This document shows, one piece after another, positions 15,635 to 26,187 of a stretch of 64,000 nucleotides of DNA (its first letter is position 1; each line of letters starts with the position of its first letter). The stretch lies in contig PQWQ01000002.1 in NCBI GenBank assembly GCA_002943765.1, positions 2,976,001 through 3,040,000 of the forward strand. Direction: 5' to 3'. Under the pieces are notes generated by a model. It saw only the letters and a list, made by a program, of their open reading frames with translations, was not told the origin of the DNA and did not search any database. Origin of the DNA: Psoroptes ovis. Lineage: Eukaryota; Arthropoda; Arachnida; Sarcoptiformes; Psoroptidae. The position numbers and the translations under genes are program-made.

Positions 15635-15769
15635 ATTATTCAAAATCAATCAATCGATTTCAATATTCAAAACATTATCAATAATAATAATTGATCAATG
15701 CTACAATCTGCCATAATTATCCTCATATTTATATTGTTCAAATAATAATAGTAATTTATTAATTGGTAT
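15635..15769 (+). promoter_or_regulatory. Probable 5' UTR of Krueppel with upstream splice acceptor
   Basis: A pyrimidine-rich tract followed by TTTATAG ends at 15634 and resembles a 3' splice site. Between it and the ATG at 15770 the sequence is AT-rich with an in-frame TAA at 15752, so translation cannot start further upstream in this frame. A leader exon beginning at 15635 is plausible but unproven. Confidence 0.35.
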
Positions 15770-18490
15770 ATGTGGTCTCATCGTTTATTAGTACAACCGC
15801 CGCATCATTCACCAACACCACCATCATCATCACTACCACCGCAAACATCATTATCATTACCACCGGTTCCATCATCATTGTTATTATTATCACCATCAAA
15901 GAATAAAAGTGATGAAATAATGAAAGAAGAAAGTGATACAGGCGTCAGTAATGAACTATTGGAGCGATTAGCTTCTCATACACATATTCTTTCCGGTTCT
16001 AATATTAATAATTTGAAATCCCAACAACAACGATCAAAATCTCCTACATCAACATCATCATCACCATCACCATCGATTTCAAAAGTTTCAAGCTCAACCA
16101 ATGGCAATGGCAATGCACAACAGCAACAACAAGCTGTTGTTGTTGCGCCAAGATCTTCAACACAGCAATTATCATCGCAACAACAAGTTTGTTCATCGAT
16201 GGTTACAACGCCAGCCACAACACTATTACATCATCAATCTAAATCAACATTCGATAAGTTTGCTCAGATTTGCGGTAATATGTCGTTATCAGATACATTA
16301 GCAATGATGGCCAATCCTGAAAATAATCGTCTACTTGGTGAAATGATATCTGGTGGTTCTGATCATAATCGTCTTTTTCAAGAGATTATGGCCGCAGCAT
16401 TATCATCACAAGCGGTCAATCATCATCACCATAATAACAATAACAATAATAACAACAGTAGTTCAAGATCGAATAAATCCTCAAATTCAGATTCTTCGAA
16501 TGCTGGCTCACCGTTATCGTCGATCAGTTTATCGGTGAACACTACTTCGAATACTTCGTCAACGAAAGTGCCCGTTATCATATCAAAGCCACGACAAGCT
16601 GATTCGCCTGGTTCCGGATCAATAGCGAGCACAACTGGCACCCGAGAAAAAGTATTCGTGTGTCAAATATGTAATAGGAGCTTTGGATACAAACATGTGT
16701 TGCAAAATCATGAACGAACGCACACCGGAGAAAAGCCATTTGAGTGTCGAGAATGTCACAAGCGTTTTACCAGAGATCATCATCTCAAGACACATATGCG
16801 TTTGCATACCGGTGAAAAGCCATATCATTGTACACATTGTGACCGTCAATTCGTACAAGTAGCCAATTTAAGGCGCCATCTTCGTGTTCATACTGGTGAA
16901 CGTCCTTATGCATGTGAATTATGCACATCAAAATTTTCGGATTCTAATCAGCTCAAAGCACATATGTTAATACATAAGGGTGAAAAACCTTTTGAATGTA
17001 ATAAATGCATGGGTCGTTTTCGTCGTCGTCATCATTTAATGCATCACAAGTGTCCTAAAGATGAAGCTAATGTTGGCCGTCCTAGACGTGGCCGACGTCC
17101 AAGGGCATACGATCAATTATCTCAATCACTACATAATCAATATCATGAACAATCATCGGCAAGTCCGAATTCATTGTCTTCGAGTAGACCTGGTTCTGCC
17201 GATGAATTATTAGCTCAATTACCATTGTTAGCTGTATCGACTGCAGTCTCGTCGACTACAGCAGCCAATAATAATAATAACTATATTCGACAAATGTCGA
17301 ATAATAAAACATTATCGAGCCATAATAGATATCAAATGCCATTATTACAACCACCGCCATTACAACATCTTCATCATCATTCGTCATTAGCATCAAATCA
17401 TCAAAGTAATAATAACTTACCACCGACAGCACACCATTTCGGTAATAATAACAATAATCATTCACCGCCATCAACTACGACTGCGACCACAATCAAGCAA
17501 TCAAGACGCAAGCCGAGACATACAATACGTATATTACCGCAACAACATTCTCATCATCATAGTGATGTCTATCATAATAATGATGAAGATGAAGATGTGA
17601 GTAATATGAATGTTGTTAATGATGACGACGAAATTCAGCCACTGAATCTTTCAATATCACCAAATTTAATGACCAAAAATAATAAACGATTGCAACAACA
17701 TCAATTAATTGGTCAAAATAAACGACGAGCTTATATGAGCCATAATGATATTGATGATGATGATGTACTGGATTTATCTAGATCTAAATCATCAGACGCA
17801 GATGAAGAATCTGAACCAGAACCGATTGAAGAATATGGAGATGATGATGATGTGGTTGACGCTGAAGATGTTATTGAAGAAAATGATGATGATATCAATA
17901 ATATAAGTGATTATAATGATGATGTAATCAATAGTGAAGAATATACTGCTAATGGAAGCCAAATCAATTTGAAATTGATCCAAAATAATGATAATCATAA
18001 TAAAAAACGTTTAAAACGTAATTTAAATTATAACAATAATGATAATTCTATTATGAATCAATTATTATTCTCAGCCACAACAGCATTATCCTCAAATAAT
18101 GAGAATGATGAATCAAAATCAATTCTAAGTAGAATCATGCAAATTAAAAATGGTCTTTCATCGATAAATGCAACATCAGTGGATCCATCATTATCATCAT
18201 CATCACCATTAGCTACTAGTATATCTTTAGCATCTTCAGTGCCTTTCAGATCATCGACAACAATTGCATCAACATCGACTAATAGTGCAGAAGAAAATGA
18301 CAATGATTATGATGATGACAATGATGATAGTGGTGACAATAATAATAATAATAATAACAATAATAATGACGCTAATGATATTGAGTCACAAATAATAATG
18401 AAATCAATAAAAAATTTGTCATCAAACACCATTGAAACATCGGTAGAAAATGATAAGAGCAAAACGAACGCAACCACAGCAATTTTATAG
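15770..18490 (+). CDS. Kr: Krueppel orthologue, C2H2 zinc-finger transcription factor
   Basis: Single-exon protein of 906 aa. In insects Krueppel is a nuclear DNA-binding repressor acting in segmentation (gap gene) and later neural and other fates. Five tandem fingers occupy about residues 298-428 with the TGEKP-type linkers. Finger recognition helices (GYKHVLQNH, TRDHHLKTH, VQVANLRRH, SDSNQLKAH, RRRHHLMHH) match my knowledge of Drosophila Krueppel almost residue for residue, and the last finger is C2HC as in the fly. Two CtBP-type motifs, PLNLS (about 624-628) and LDLS (about 667-670), correspond to the PLDLS/PEDLS motifs of fly Krueppel. The protein is longer than the fly one (about 500 aa) because of Ser, Asn, His and Asp runs on both sides. 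ATG 15770 is the first in frame after TAA 15752. The nearest gene on either side is kilobases away. Orthology is confident; a gap-gene role in this animal is not shown. Confidence 0.96.
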   Translation: MWSHRLLVQPPHHSPTPPSSSLPPQTSLSLPPVPSSLLLLSPSKNKSDEIMKEESDTGVSNELLERLASHTHILSGSNINNLKSQQQRSKSPTSTSSSPSPSISKVSSSTNGNGNAQQQQQAVVVAPRSSTQQLSSQQQVCSSMVTTPATTLLHHQSKSTFDKFAQICGNMSLSDTLAMMANPENNRLLGEMISGGSDHNRLFQEIMAAALSSQAVNHHHHNNNNNNNNSSSRSNKSSNSDSSNAGSPLSSISLSVNTTSNTSSTKVPVIISKPRQADSPGSGSIASTTGTREKVFVCQICNRSFGYKHVLQNHERTHTGEKPFECRECHKRFTRDHHLKTHMRLHTGEKPYHCTHCDRQFVQVANLRRHLRVHTGERPYACELCTSKFSDSNQLKAHMLIHKGEKPFECNKCMGRFRRRHHLMHHKCPKDEANVGRPRRGRRPRAYDQLSQSLHNQYHEQSSASPNSLSSSRPGSADELLAQLPLLAVSTAVSSTTAANNNNNYIRQMSNNKTLSSHNRYQMPLLQPPPLQHLHHHSSLASNHQSNNNLPPTAHHFGNNNNNHSPPSTTTATTIKQSRRKPRHTIRILPQQHSHHHSDVYHNNDEDEDVSNMNVVNDDDEIQPLNLSISPNLMTKNNKRLQQHQLIGQNKRRAYMSHNDIDDDDVLDLSRSKSSDADEESEPEPIEEYGDDDDVVDAEDVIEENDDDINNISDYNDDVINSEEYTANGSQINLKLIQNNDNHNKKRLKRNLNYNNNDNSIMNQLLFSATTALSSNNENDESKSILSRIMQIKNGLSSINATSVDPSLSSSSPLATSISLASSVPFRSSTTIASTSTNSAEENDNDYDDDNDDSGDNNNNNNNNNNDANDIESQIIMKSIKNLSSNTIETSVENDKSKTNATTAIL

Positions 18491-21400
18491 CGATTTTATT
18501 CTATCAATATCAGTTTGCATTGATTCTGATGCTAATTTCGATCAAATTATGGTTCAAAAAACTATTCAAGCATTATTGTTTTGAAAGAATTCAAAATCTT
18601 TCACAAATTTCTTTTTCTCCTTTCTCACTCTCTCTTTCTCTCTCGATTGTGTTCAATTTTTAATTGATTTCCAAATTAATTAAAAAATTAATTGAAATCA
18701 ATTAAAATTTTTTCCATTTGTTTTATACATATAAAAATTAAAAATATTTTTTATTTTCCAATAATTATTTTTTCTCTTCTTTGTTGTCCAATTATTTTCT
18801 TTTTATTTTTCTCAAAAAACTTTTTTTTTGTTGTCCACAAACTTGTAATCATACTTGTAACCTGTGTCAACACGACAAGATCATCACACACCCACAATGC
18901 AATTTCCTATTATAATTAATATGATACACTGCAAATCTCAATCAATCAATGCACAAATCAAAAGTACAAATTATTTAATAGAGATAAATTGAATTAATTT
19001 TGATTTAATTTAATTCAAAATTATATTTAAAGATCTAGTTCAAAATTAAACTCTTACAGACATACACACCCCCACACATACACACATTCACTATTAAAAT
19101 ACATTATATCTTGGATAAATTAACTACCTCATTATTTCTAGTTGAGCAAATAATAATTAATTTAAAGAAAAATTTAAAAATGTGTAAAAATTGATGAAAA
19201 ACGCAAATCATAAATACAAATACAAATATAGACGACCTATTAATTATTTAATACCTTTAATTAATCAAATTTTTATTCTTAATTCATTGATTGATTCATT
19301 TTTTGTTTGTTTGTATTTGTATTTTATTTTAAATTCACGAAATTCAAGTCATTTATATTTTTTATTTATTATTATTTTTATTATTATAATTTTTAATTTT
19401 AAAAACAAAACAAAAACACTCATGAAACAATCTGATTACCTCTGATCATTAATATTTTTATCGAATTGTAATTATATTTTTTTTTCATTTTAATTTTTTG
19501 GTTTGTAAAAAACAATTGATTTTACATTTTTTAGAATTTCAATTTCTTGTTTTTAAAAATTTTTGAAATTTTAAGAGAACAAATCAATCAAACAATCAAT
19601 CCTATAACAATACCAATACCATTATATTATAGCCGGGACCAAATTATACCTCGAAAATTCATTTTAATTTGAATTTTATTTTCACGCTGAATCAATCATT
19701 AAAACACTTGATCATCTCCTAAACAAGCAGACACACACATACATAATAATTATTTACCTAACGATTGCCAATCAAAACAAATCCAGTGTTTTTTCAATGA
19801 TTCTTTTAGATCCCAATATCCCATGAATAATACCGTTTTTTAGTCAAAATTTTTCTCCTGACCAACATCGATAACACATACCGGTCATACCGTTGATCAT
19901 GTCGTACTATTAACCATAAACTTCTTGCTTCTTTTTTTTGTTTCATATTTTAAAAAAACGGGTCAACATCCATCAAATAACACCAATTAATTGACAAAGA
20001 ATCTTCGAATTTAACATCATCAAACAATATTTTTAAAAATACACGTGATACAATATACAATTTCTAACACATTTGAATTTCAATATTTTGAAACTTTCAA
20101 AGTAATTGATTGATCCTTCACTTCCCTTTTTTCTATGAAAAACTTGTAATTTCTTATCCACATTTTGATTGAATTCAATAAGAATTCAGTCGAAAAAAAT
20201 TTAAATTGTCCAAAATGTTTTTTTATATCTGCAAAAAATTAATGCAACCACATACACATACCCCTACCAACCATATTTATAAAATGATTACATTCAATAT
20301 TATTCAATAATGAATCAAATAACAATCCTCTTTTCTCATCCTTTCTTTTTTTAAATATAAAAATTTATATATTCTATTTTGTTTGCCAATTACTATTATA
20401 TATGTATCATTATATTTTCAATTGATAATGATAATAATATTAATAATTATTATTATAATTATGATTTATACATATGAAAAAATATATCAAAAAAATTATT
20501 ATTAATTGAAATAAAATTAATCGATTATAAATCGATTTGCTATCAAATAAGCCATAAATTGATTTCTTGGTTTTTTTCAATATTACGATTCAAAGGAAAT
20601 TATTTCATTTCAGTTTATTTTTGTGGTAAAAATGGGTCCAAATGGATTGAAACTATTACTCAGAATCGTCTTTGACCATCGGTTTCATCTCAATTTCGCT
20701 TTGAAAATGATTTTCAAAATCATTTGGAACCTAAAAACCCAAAAATATTCGGAAAAACATTTCGGTTTTTCTCTTTGATGCCATGATATTTCTATAGGGA
20801 TTTTCATTCATTTCAAATCGTTTTTTTTCCCATTTGGTTTTCATTTGACTTATTTACCCTTTTAGTTTGTTTTTTTATTTGTTTATTTCATGTTGAATAA
20901 CCGGCTGTTGTTTTTTTTTTCGTTGGTTGTTTTGTTATGATGCCGTATTGAATGCACGTGGTCGGAATCATCATCAATTTTGATCATATCATCATCATCA
21001 ATATTTGTCGATAAAATGTTTATATGAAAATTTTGTACGCGTAAATGTGTGTTATTTATAATGTGTGTGTGCATACGAGCAGAAAAACGTGCGCATTAAT
21101 GAATAATAATAAGAATAATGAATGAATGTATGGCAAAAGATGGCCAACAAAAAAAAAAGACATAAAGAGTGAAATAAAAAAAAAAAATAAAACAGCAATC
21201 CATTGATGGTAAAAAATATTATTATTTCATTTATTAATCCTTGCATTCATACAAATAACCTAGTTTTTGCTTTCTCTGACCCATGGCTGACCATCATCAT
21301 CATCAATGATGATGATAAGCTGTTTTTTATTTCATTTTTACTCTTTGATCTCAATCAATCAAAAATAAAAATAAATATCGACAATAGAAAATGTATTTTT

Positions 21401-21979
21401 TAATATGAATGAATCAAATAATAAAAAATATATGAAATACCAAATAATAACGCGTGCCAGATGCATGCATATTTATATATGAAAATGTTAATCATTCATC
21501 ATAATATAATAATATAAATGTGTGCCAAATATGCATTATGGAATTATTATTTCCATGATTTTCATTTTTTTCCTGGTTTACTTTTCAATTGATCAATCGT
21601 TTTTTTCCATTTTGTTTGATGTCCGATTTGAATTTTGTAATCAATGGATATTGAATTGGACGTATTCTTATTTAACGTACTTTCACTGACCTAAATAATT
21701 TTCAAAAAAAAAAATTGTCAGATTTTTGGAATTCTCTGATAGAAATTGATAGATACGAATCAAATAATTAGCCACAATTGAAATTATAGCCGAAAGTATT
21801 CGTTTCAACTCTTTGAGTTTTGAATTGAAATCAAATTGAAATAATTTATTGATTTAAATATTAATTTAATTGCAATTAATTTTCGATTTCTGGTTCATTG
21901 AATACATAAATGCATGTGCTGAATATTTATTTCAATGAAAATTTTGAATTAATTATTCATAATTTTCAATATTTGAAAT
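18491..21979. other. Krueppel 3' flank and AT-rich intergenic DNA
   Basis: No supportable coding exon. The first part is presumably the Krueppel 3' UTR, with many T- and A-rich tracts. The rest contains ATG/CAT and TAA repeats and short spurious frames. No RNA gene was recognised. Confidence 0.6.
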
Positions 21980-23380
21980 ATGAATTCTATTTTATTTGTT
22001 CTTTTATTGCTGATTGGTGTACCATTCATTATTTATTTAGTAAATAATTGTAAGTAAATTTCGATTTATTTGTTACGAAGATAAATTCATCTCACTTGAT
22101 AAAAATACTTTACTACAGATAATATATTCTCATGTTGTGAAGATTATGATTATAGTGATGATGATTTAGATGCCGATGATGAACAATATGATCCAGAATC
22201 TTTACGCCATCGTAGACATAAATATCGTCATAAACATAGACATAAGCGAAATCGAAAATATAAAACTCAAAGATCAAAATATCACCGATCAAAACGAAGA
22301 CATAAAAATGGACATTATTATGATGATAATACTGAAGATGAAGATGATGAATCATTGTTAGATTTAGATGACCAAAGAGAAAATAAGAATAAATTGAATT
22401 TAAATAGAAAATCTATACGCAATCATGATCAATCGAAAACTCTCGCTAAAAAAGATAATATCAATATTAAGAATCAATCAACAATAAATTTTAACGGTGA
22501 TATGCCATCTATTTCAAATAGTAAACAATCAATCAATAATTTTGCATCATTATCACCGATACCAATCGAAAAACGACAGCTAGCCGTTGAAGTTAAAAAT
22601 AATAATAAAAACGCAACCATCAATGAAGATGAATGTACATACATCGTTTATAATCCACAAACAAATTATATTGCATTATCACGAACGTTGAATGATTTAT
22701 TATTACCGAATAAATTGATCATATATAAAATAGATGAGACGTCCAATGATTACGATCGATTACGTTTGAAGAGTTTAAATGATAACATCGAAACCAATCT
22801 TAAGACTTTCAATGAGGTTAATGAGCAATCCATCAAACAGCGACCGAACGATACAGTCAGGAGTTTACGGTCAGATTATTTTATTGTCAATAGCAATGTA
22901 TTACTAGAAGATAAACGTCAAAGCGATAAACAATCGAGTAATGGTGAAGATTTGAGCATAGCGACAATCAATGCGTCCAATCAAGCGAACAGCCACAACA
23001 ATCTTTCATCAAATGGAATTCACAACGATCAAACATTGTTTGTATATTCAACAAAAACACCTAAAAGTTTGAAACAATATTGGAAATCATCACCACCAGT
23101 ATCATCATTGTCGAAGCCGCTGCCGAAACCAGCACAGCCATCTGCTTCAGATCCTCTAAAACCGTTTCTTGAAAAAACAAAAAAAGTACGACAAAGTAGT
23201 GAAAATAATCATCGACGGAAGCAATCGGATTACAGTGAGGATGATGATAATACTAACAATGACAATGCAGCTTCAAGTCATCGTAAGCGGTATCGTCGAT
23301 TGAAATCGTCGACTAATTATGATATAATGCGCCGTCGAAGAAAAATGAAGCATCGAGACAGACATCGCAAAGTATATTAG
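21980..23380 (+). CDS. Orphan membrane-anchored or secreted basic protein, two exons
   Basis: I do not recognise this protein. Model: exon 1 21980-22049, intron 22050-22118 (GTAAGT...ACAG, 69 nt), exon 2 22119-23380; 443 aa. The short first exon supplies a hydrophobic N-terminus (about 20 Leu/Ile/Val-rich residues), a signal peptide or signal anchor. It is followed by a Cys-Cys pair, an Asp/Glu patch, and a strongly basic Arg/Lys/His segment. Around residues 215-310 lies a less biased region that could fold. The C-terminus is again very basic (RRRRK and KHRDRHRK clusters) and could hold dibasic cleavage sites. AATAAA signals lie at 23397 and 23482. The open frame, clean splice sites and polyA signals support a real gene. 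A secreted, proteolytically processed protein or a type II membrane protein are both possible. Confidence 0.7.
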
Positions 23381-23645
23381 CAATGAAAAAAAATTCAATA
23401 AATCACCACACTGCCATCAAGTGTCATTAATGAACAACAATGTGCCAACAAAAGGCGGCAAAAAATTTTGTAAAAATTATAAATAAAATAACTGTAATTT
23501 TCAAAGAGATATGTAGAAATAATTCATTTGGTTTTCGATATTTAGAACATTTACTCAAAACATTTGCCTTACGAAATCTGGAGCCACAGGGCCTTGATTC
23601 AATGTTTGATTTTAAATAAATTGAGTCTCAAAAAATTTTTTATTT

Positions 23646-24125
23646 TCAATCATTCAAAATGATTTTGATATTTCTATGTTTCCAATGTTTATAATCATTC
23701 AGTGTATTGATGGTGAAATAATATAATGATTTGAAATTCAAATAACAACGAAAAATTATTGAAATAATCAGTAAATACTTAATTGAATAAAATGATGAAT
23801 TATGATTGAATAGCAAAACATAAATGACAATCAATGTAATGTGTAATATATTGATCAATCTTAGCATTTTATTTTTTATTCGAAATAATATTTCTTCAGA
23901 TGATAAAATATAAGTGAAAAAATTGAATGATTTAATTTGTACATTATAATCACATTGACATTGATGACAATTAATGAAACCAGTATTTTCAATCCATTCG
24001 ATTAAACATTTACGATGAAAATTACTTTCAGGACAATAGCAAAGATTTTTAACAAATTTTAATTGATTTTGATTTCTATTTTCTGTTTTCAAACATAGAC
24101 GGCAATAATTGTATTTTTTTGACAT
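23646..24125 (-). CDS. Small RING-CH (MARCH-like) membrane E3 ubiquitin ligase
   Basis: Single-exon protein of 159 aa. The N-terminus carries a C4HC3 RING-CH finger: C8-x2-C11, C29-x-C31, H37-x2-C40, C53-x2-C56, with the conserved Trp44 after the His-Cys pair. This order defines the membrane-associated MARCH ligases, which ubiquitinate membrane proteins. Two hydrophobic segments follow (about residues 88-106 and 112-130), giving the usual finger plus two-helix hairpin. The spacer between C31 and H37 is five residues, shorter than the seven typical of MARCH proteins, and the whole protein is small for the family. A TTTATT (AATAAA on this strand) begins directly past the stop codon. It is transcribed divergently from fukutin, 253 nt away. 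Family call firm; orthology to a particular MARCH not claimed. Confidence 0.82.
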   Translation of the reverse strand: MSKKYNYCRLCLKTENRNQNQLKFVKNLCYCPESNFHRKCLIEWIENTGFINCHQCQCDYNVQIKSFNFFTYILSSEEILFRIKNKMLRLINILHITLIVIYVLLFNHNSSFYSIKYLLIISIIFRCYLNFKSLYYFTINTLNDYKHWKHRNIKIILND

Positions 24126-24378
24126 TTTTTTGAAATAATATCAAACATTCAATTAAATATTTTTTTCTCAAATTGTATTCTCGATCTGAATTTGATTTAA
24201 ATATAAAAATTCCCTCGATTCAATTTTGCAACAATGGGTCAATCACCTCCATCTTGTATTTTCTATCCAAAATATTCTGAGCTCAAAAAATGGAGCTCAT
24301 TTTCATTTCCAATACAGTATATTATCATCAACGATTCTCTATTCATGATTCTTTATTGATAAAAATGTAAGAAAAGAA
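24126..24378. promoter_or_regulatory. Divergent promoter interval between RING-CH gene and fukutin
   Basis: Only 253 nt separate the two start codons, which point away from each other, so both promoters and 5' UTRs must fit here. A GC-containing patch with a duplicated GAGCTC word around 24277-24299 stands out from the AT-rich surroundings. No specific factor site was identified. Confidence 0.5.
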
Positions 24379-26022
24379 ATGGTAAAAACATCATTCATAT
24401 TTCTAGTCTGTCTTATATCTGGTTTTCTATTAACCATTCAATTGATTGCATTAAAATTATTGATTAAACAAGCTAAAATTGAAGAGCCAACTGTATGGGT
24501 AAGTTCATTAACAGTTTACCATAGATTGTTGATTATTATTTTTTTTAATTACAGAAAATTCTTGATCAAATAACGGTAGCATCACAACATTATAAAATAC
24601 CATTGATATTGATTGATCAATTATTATTGAATTTTATCAATCAAGGTGGATATCTACCGAATTCAAATGTGGAATCATCCAAAAGAAATAAATTGAATAA
24701 AAATGTAAATCATCATCATTTTTCATCGAAAAGAAAATTTTATACCGATTTTGTTTACCAACATCATTATCAACAACAACATACAGTCAACAATATGCTA
24801 TTATCAAAAACTGATTGTAAAATATTTTGTCAAAGTGAAACTCGTTTAACACATTTAGCAACATTATCTGATTCGATTACATCTGAAAAAATCAATCATT
24901 TTTGTAATTATTTGAAAGATCATTACGATCTAACTGTGATCAAATTATTTGATATTGATACAACGCTATTACATCTTAATTTACATGTAACAATTCCAAC
25001 ACATTTAATTATTGTAGATGAGAAAATTGATATGAGAAAACAATCACATGTTATACACATTGTTATTTTTTATGATCGTATTCAAGGAAATTATTGGTGG
25101 CAAGCACCAATCAAATTGAATGAGCACCAAGAACGAATTCTTCATCGTCAAGGTCTCAAACGAACTGAATTTCGTTTACCATATTCAAGTGCAATTTATG
25201 ATAAGTATGTTTGATTTTGATTATTATCATCGGATTTTTTCAAATTCAAATTTATGATCCAATAGAACAGAAATATTACGAACAACAATCGATGGTTTGA
25301 AAATTTTCTTGCCACATCCACCAAAATCATTTATAATGCCAACGAATGATAATAGATTCATCGAATGCGATCTTAAACGTGCTAATGAATTTTATAATGA
25401 ATATCCAAAAGATGAAACTGTTGAAGCGAATAATTTTAGAAAGAATGCTCAATCATTATTGACAAAAGTTCAACAATTGATTTATCATGAATTGAATCTA
25501 ACATTCTGGTTAAGTTCAGGAACATTATTAGGATTTTATCGACAATGTGATTATATTGTCTATAGTGGTGATGTCGATATTGGAATGTGGGCCGATGATT
25601 ACAGACCTGAAATCATTGATTTATTATCAATCAATAATATACCGTTGATACATTGGTTTGGCAGACCTAATGATTCATTAGAGTTATCATTTCTCATGAA
25701 TGATCTCAAATTAGATATATTTTTCTTTTATCGTGACCAAGATAGTTACTGGAATGGAGGAACTCAAGCCAAAACTGGTCTTAAATTTCGTTATGATTTT
25801 CCTAAATTCACGCTTTGTTGGACAGATTTCAATGGTTTACTAGTTAAAATACCTTGTGAAACGGAATCATATATAGAAGCAAATTATGGCAAAGAAAAAT
25901 GGAATATACCACAACGTGAATGGGATTGGAAATCTAGTCCACCAAATGTTAGGCCTAACGGTCAATGGCACCCTAACGAATGGCATGAAACAATTAAATT
26001 AATTCCAATGCCAAATATTTAG
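24379..26022 (+). CDS. FKTN: Fukutin orthologue (ribitol-phosphate transferase family)
   Basis: Three exons: 24379-24498, 24555-25204, 25266-26022, with introns of 56 and 61 nt; 508 aa (human about 461). Fukutin is a Golgi type II membrane enzyme that adds ribitol-5-phosphate to the O-mannosyl glycan of alpha-dystroglycan. Visible support: an N-terminal signal anchor (residues 5-25), the nucleotidyltransferase-like signature LSSGTLLGFYRQCD followed by SGDVDIG with the D359-x-D361 pair, LDIFFFY, and the C-terminal blocks WNGGTQAKTG, FPKFTLCWT and WDWKSSPPNV, all fukutin hallmarks. The second junction splits a Lys codon and keeps the family sequence continuous, which fixes the acceptor at 25265 rather than 25270. 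An AATAAA lies at 26077. The His/Gln-rich stem after exon 1 is lineage-specific. It converges on RIC1 with 165 nt between stops. Confidence 0.94.
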
Positions 26023-26187
26023 CCAAAAACCCATTACATATCATTTTTATAATTGAATTCTGCATGAATTCGAAAAAATAAATAGTTTTTATTCAATGAT
26101 CAAGAATTGATTAATAAATTAAAATCATGAATTTACTTAGAAAAAAAATGAAATGAGAAAAAACAAAAAAATCATATTCAAAAGAAT

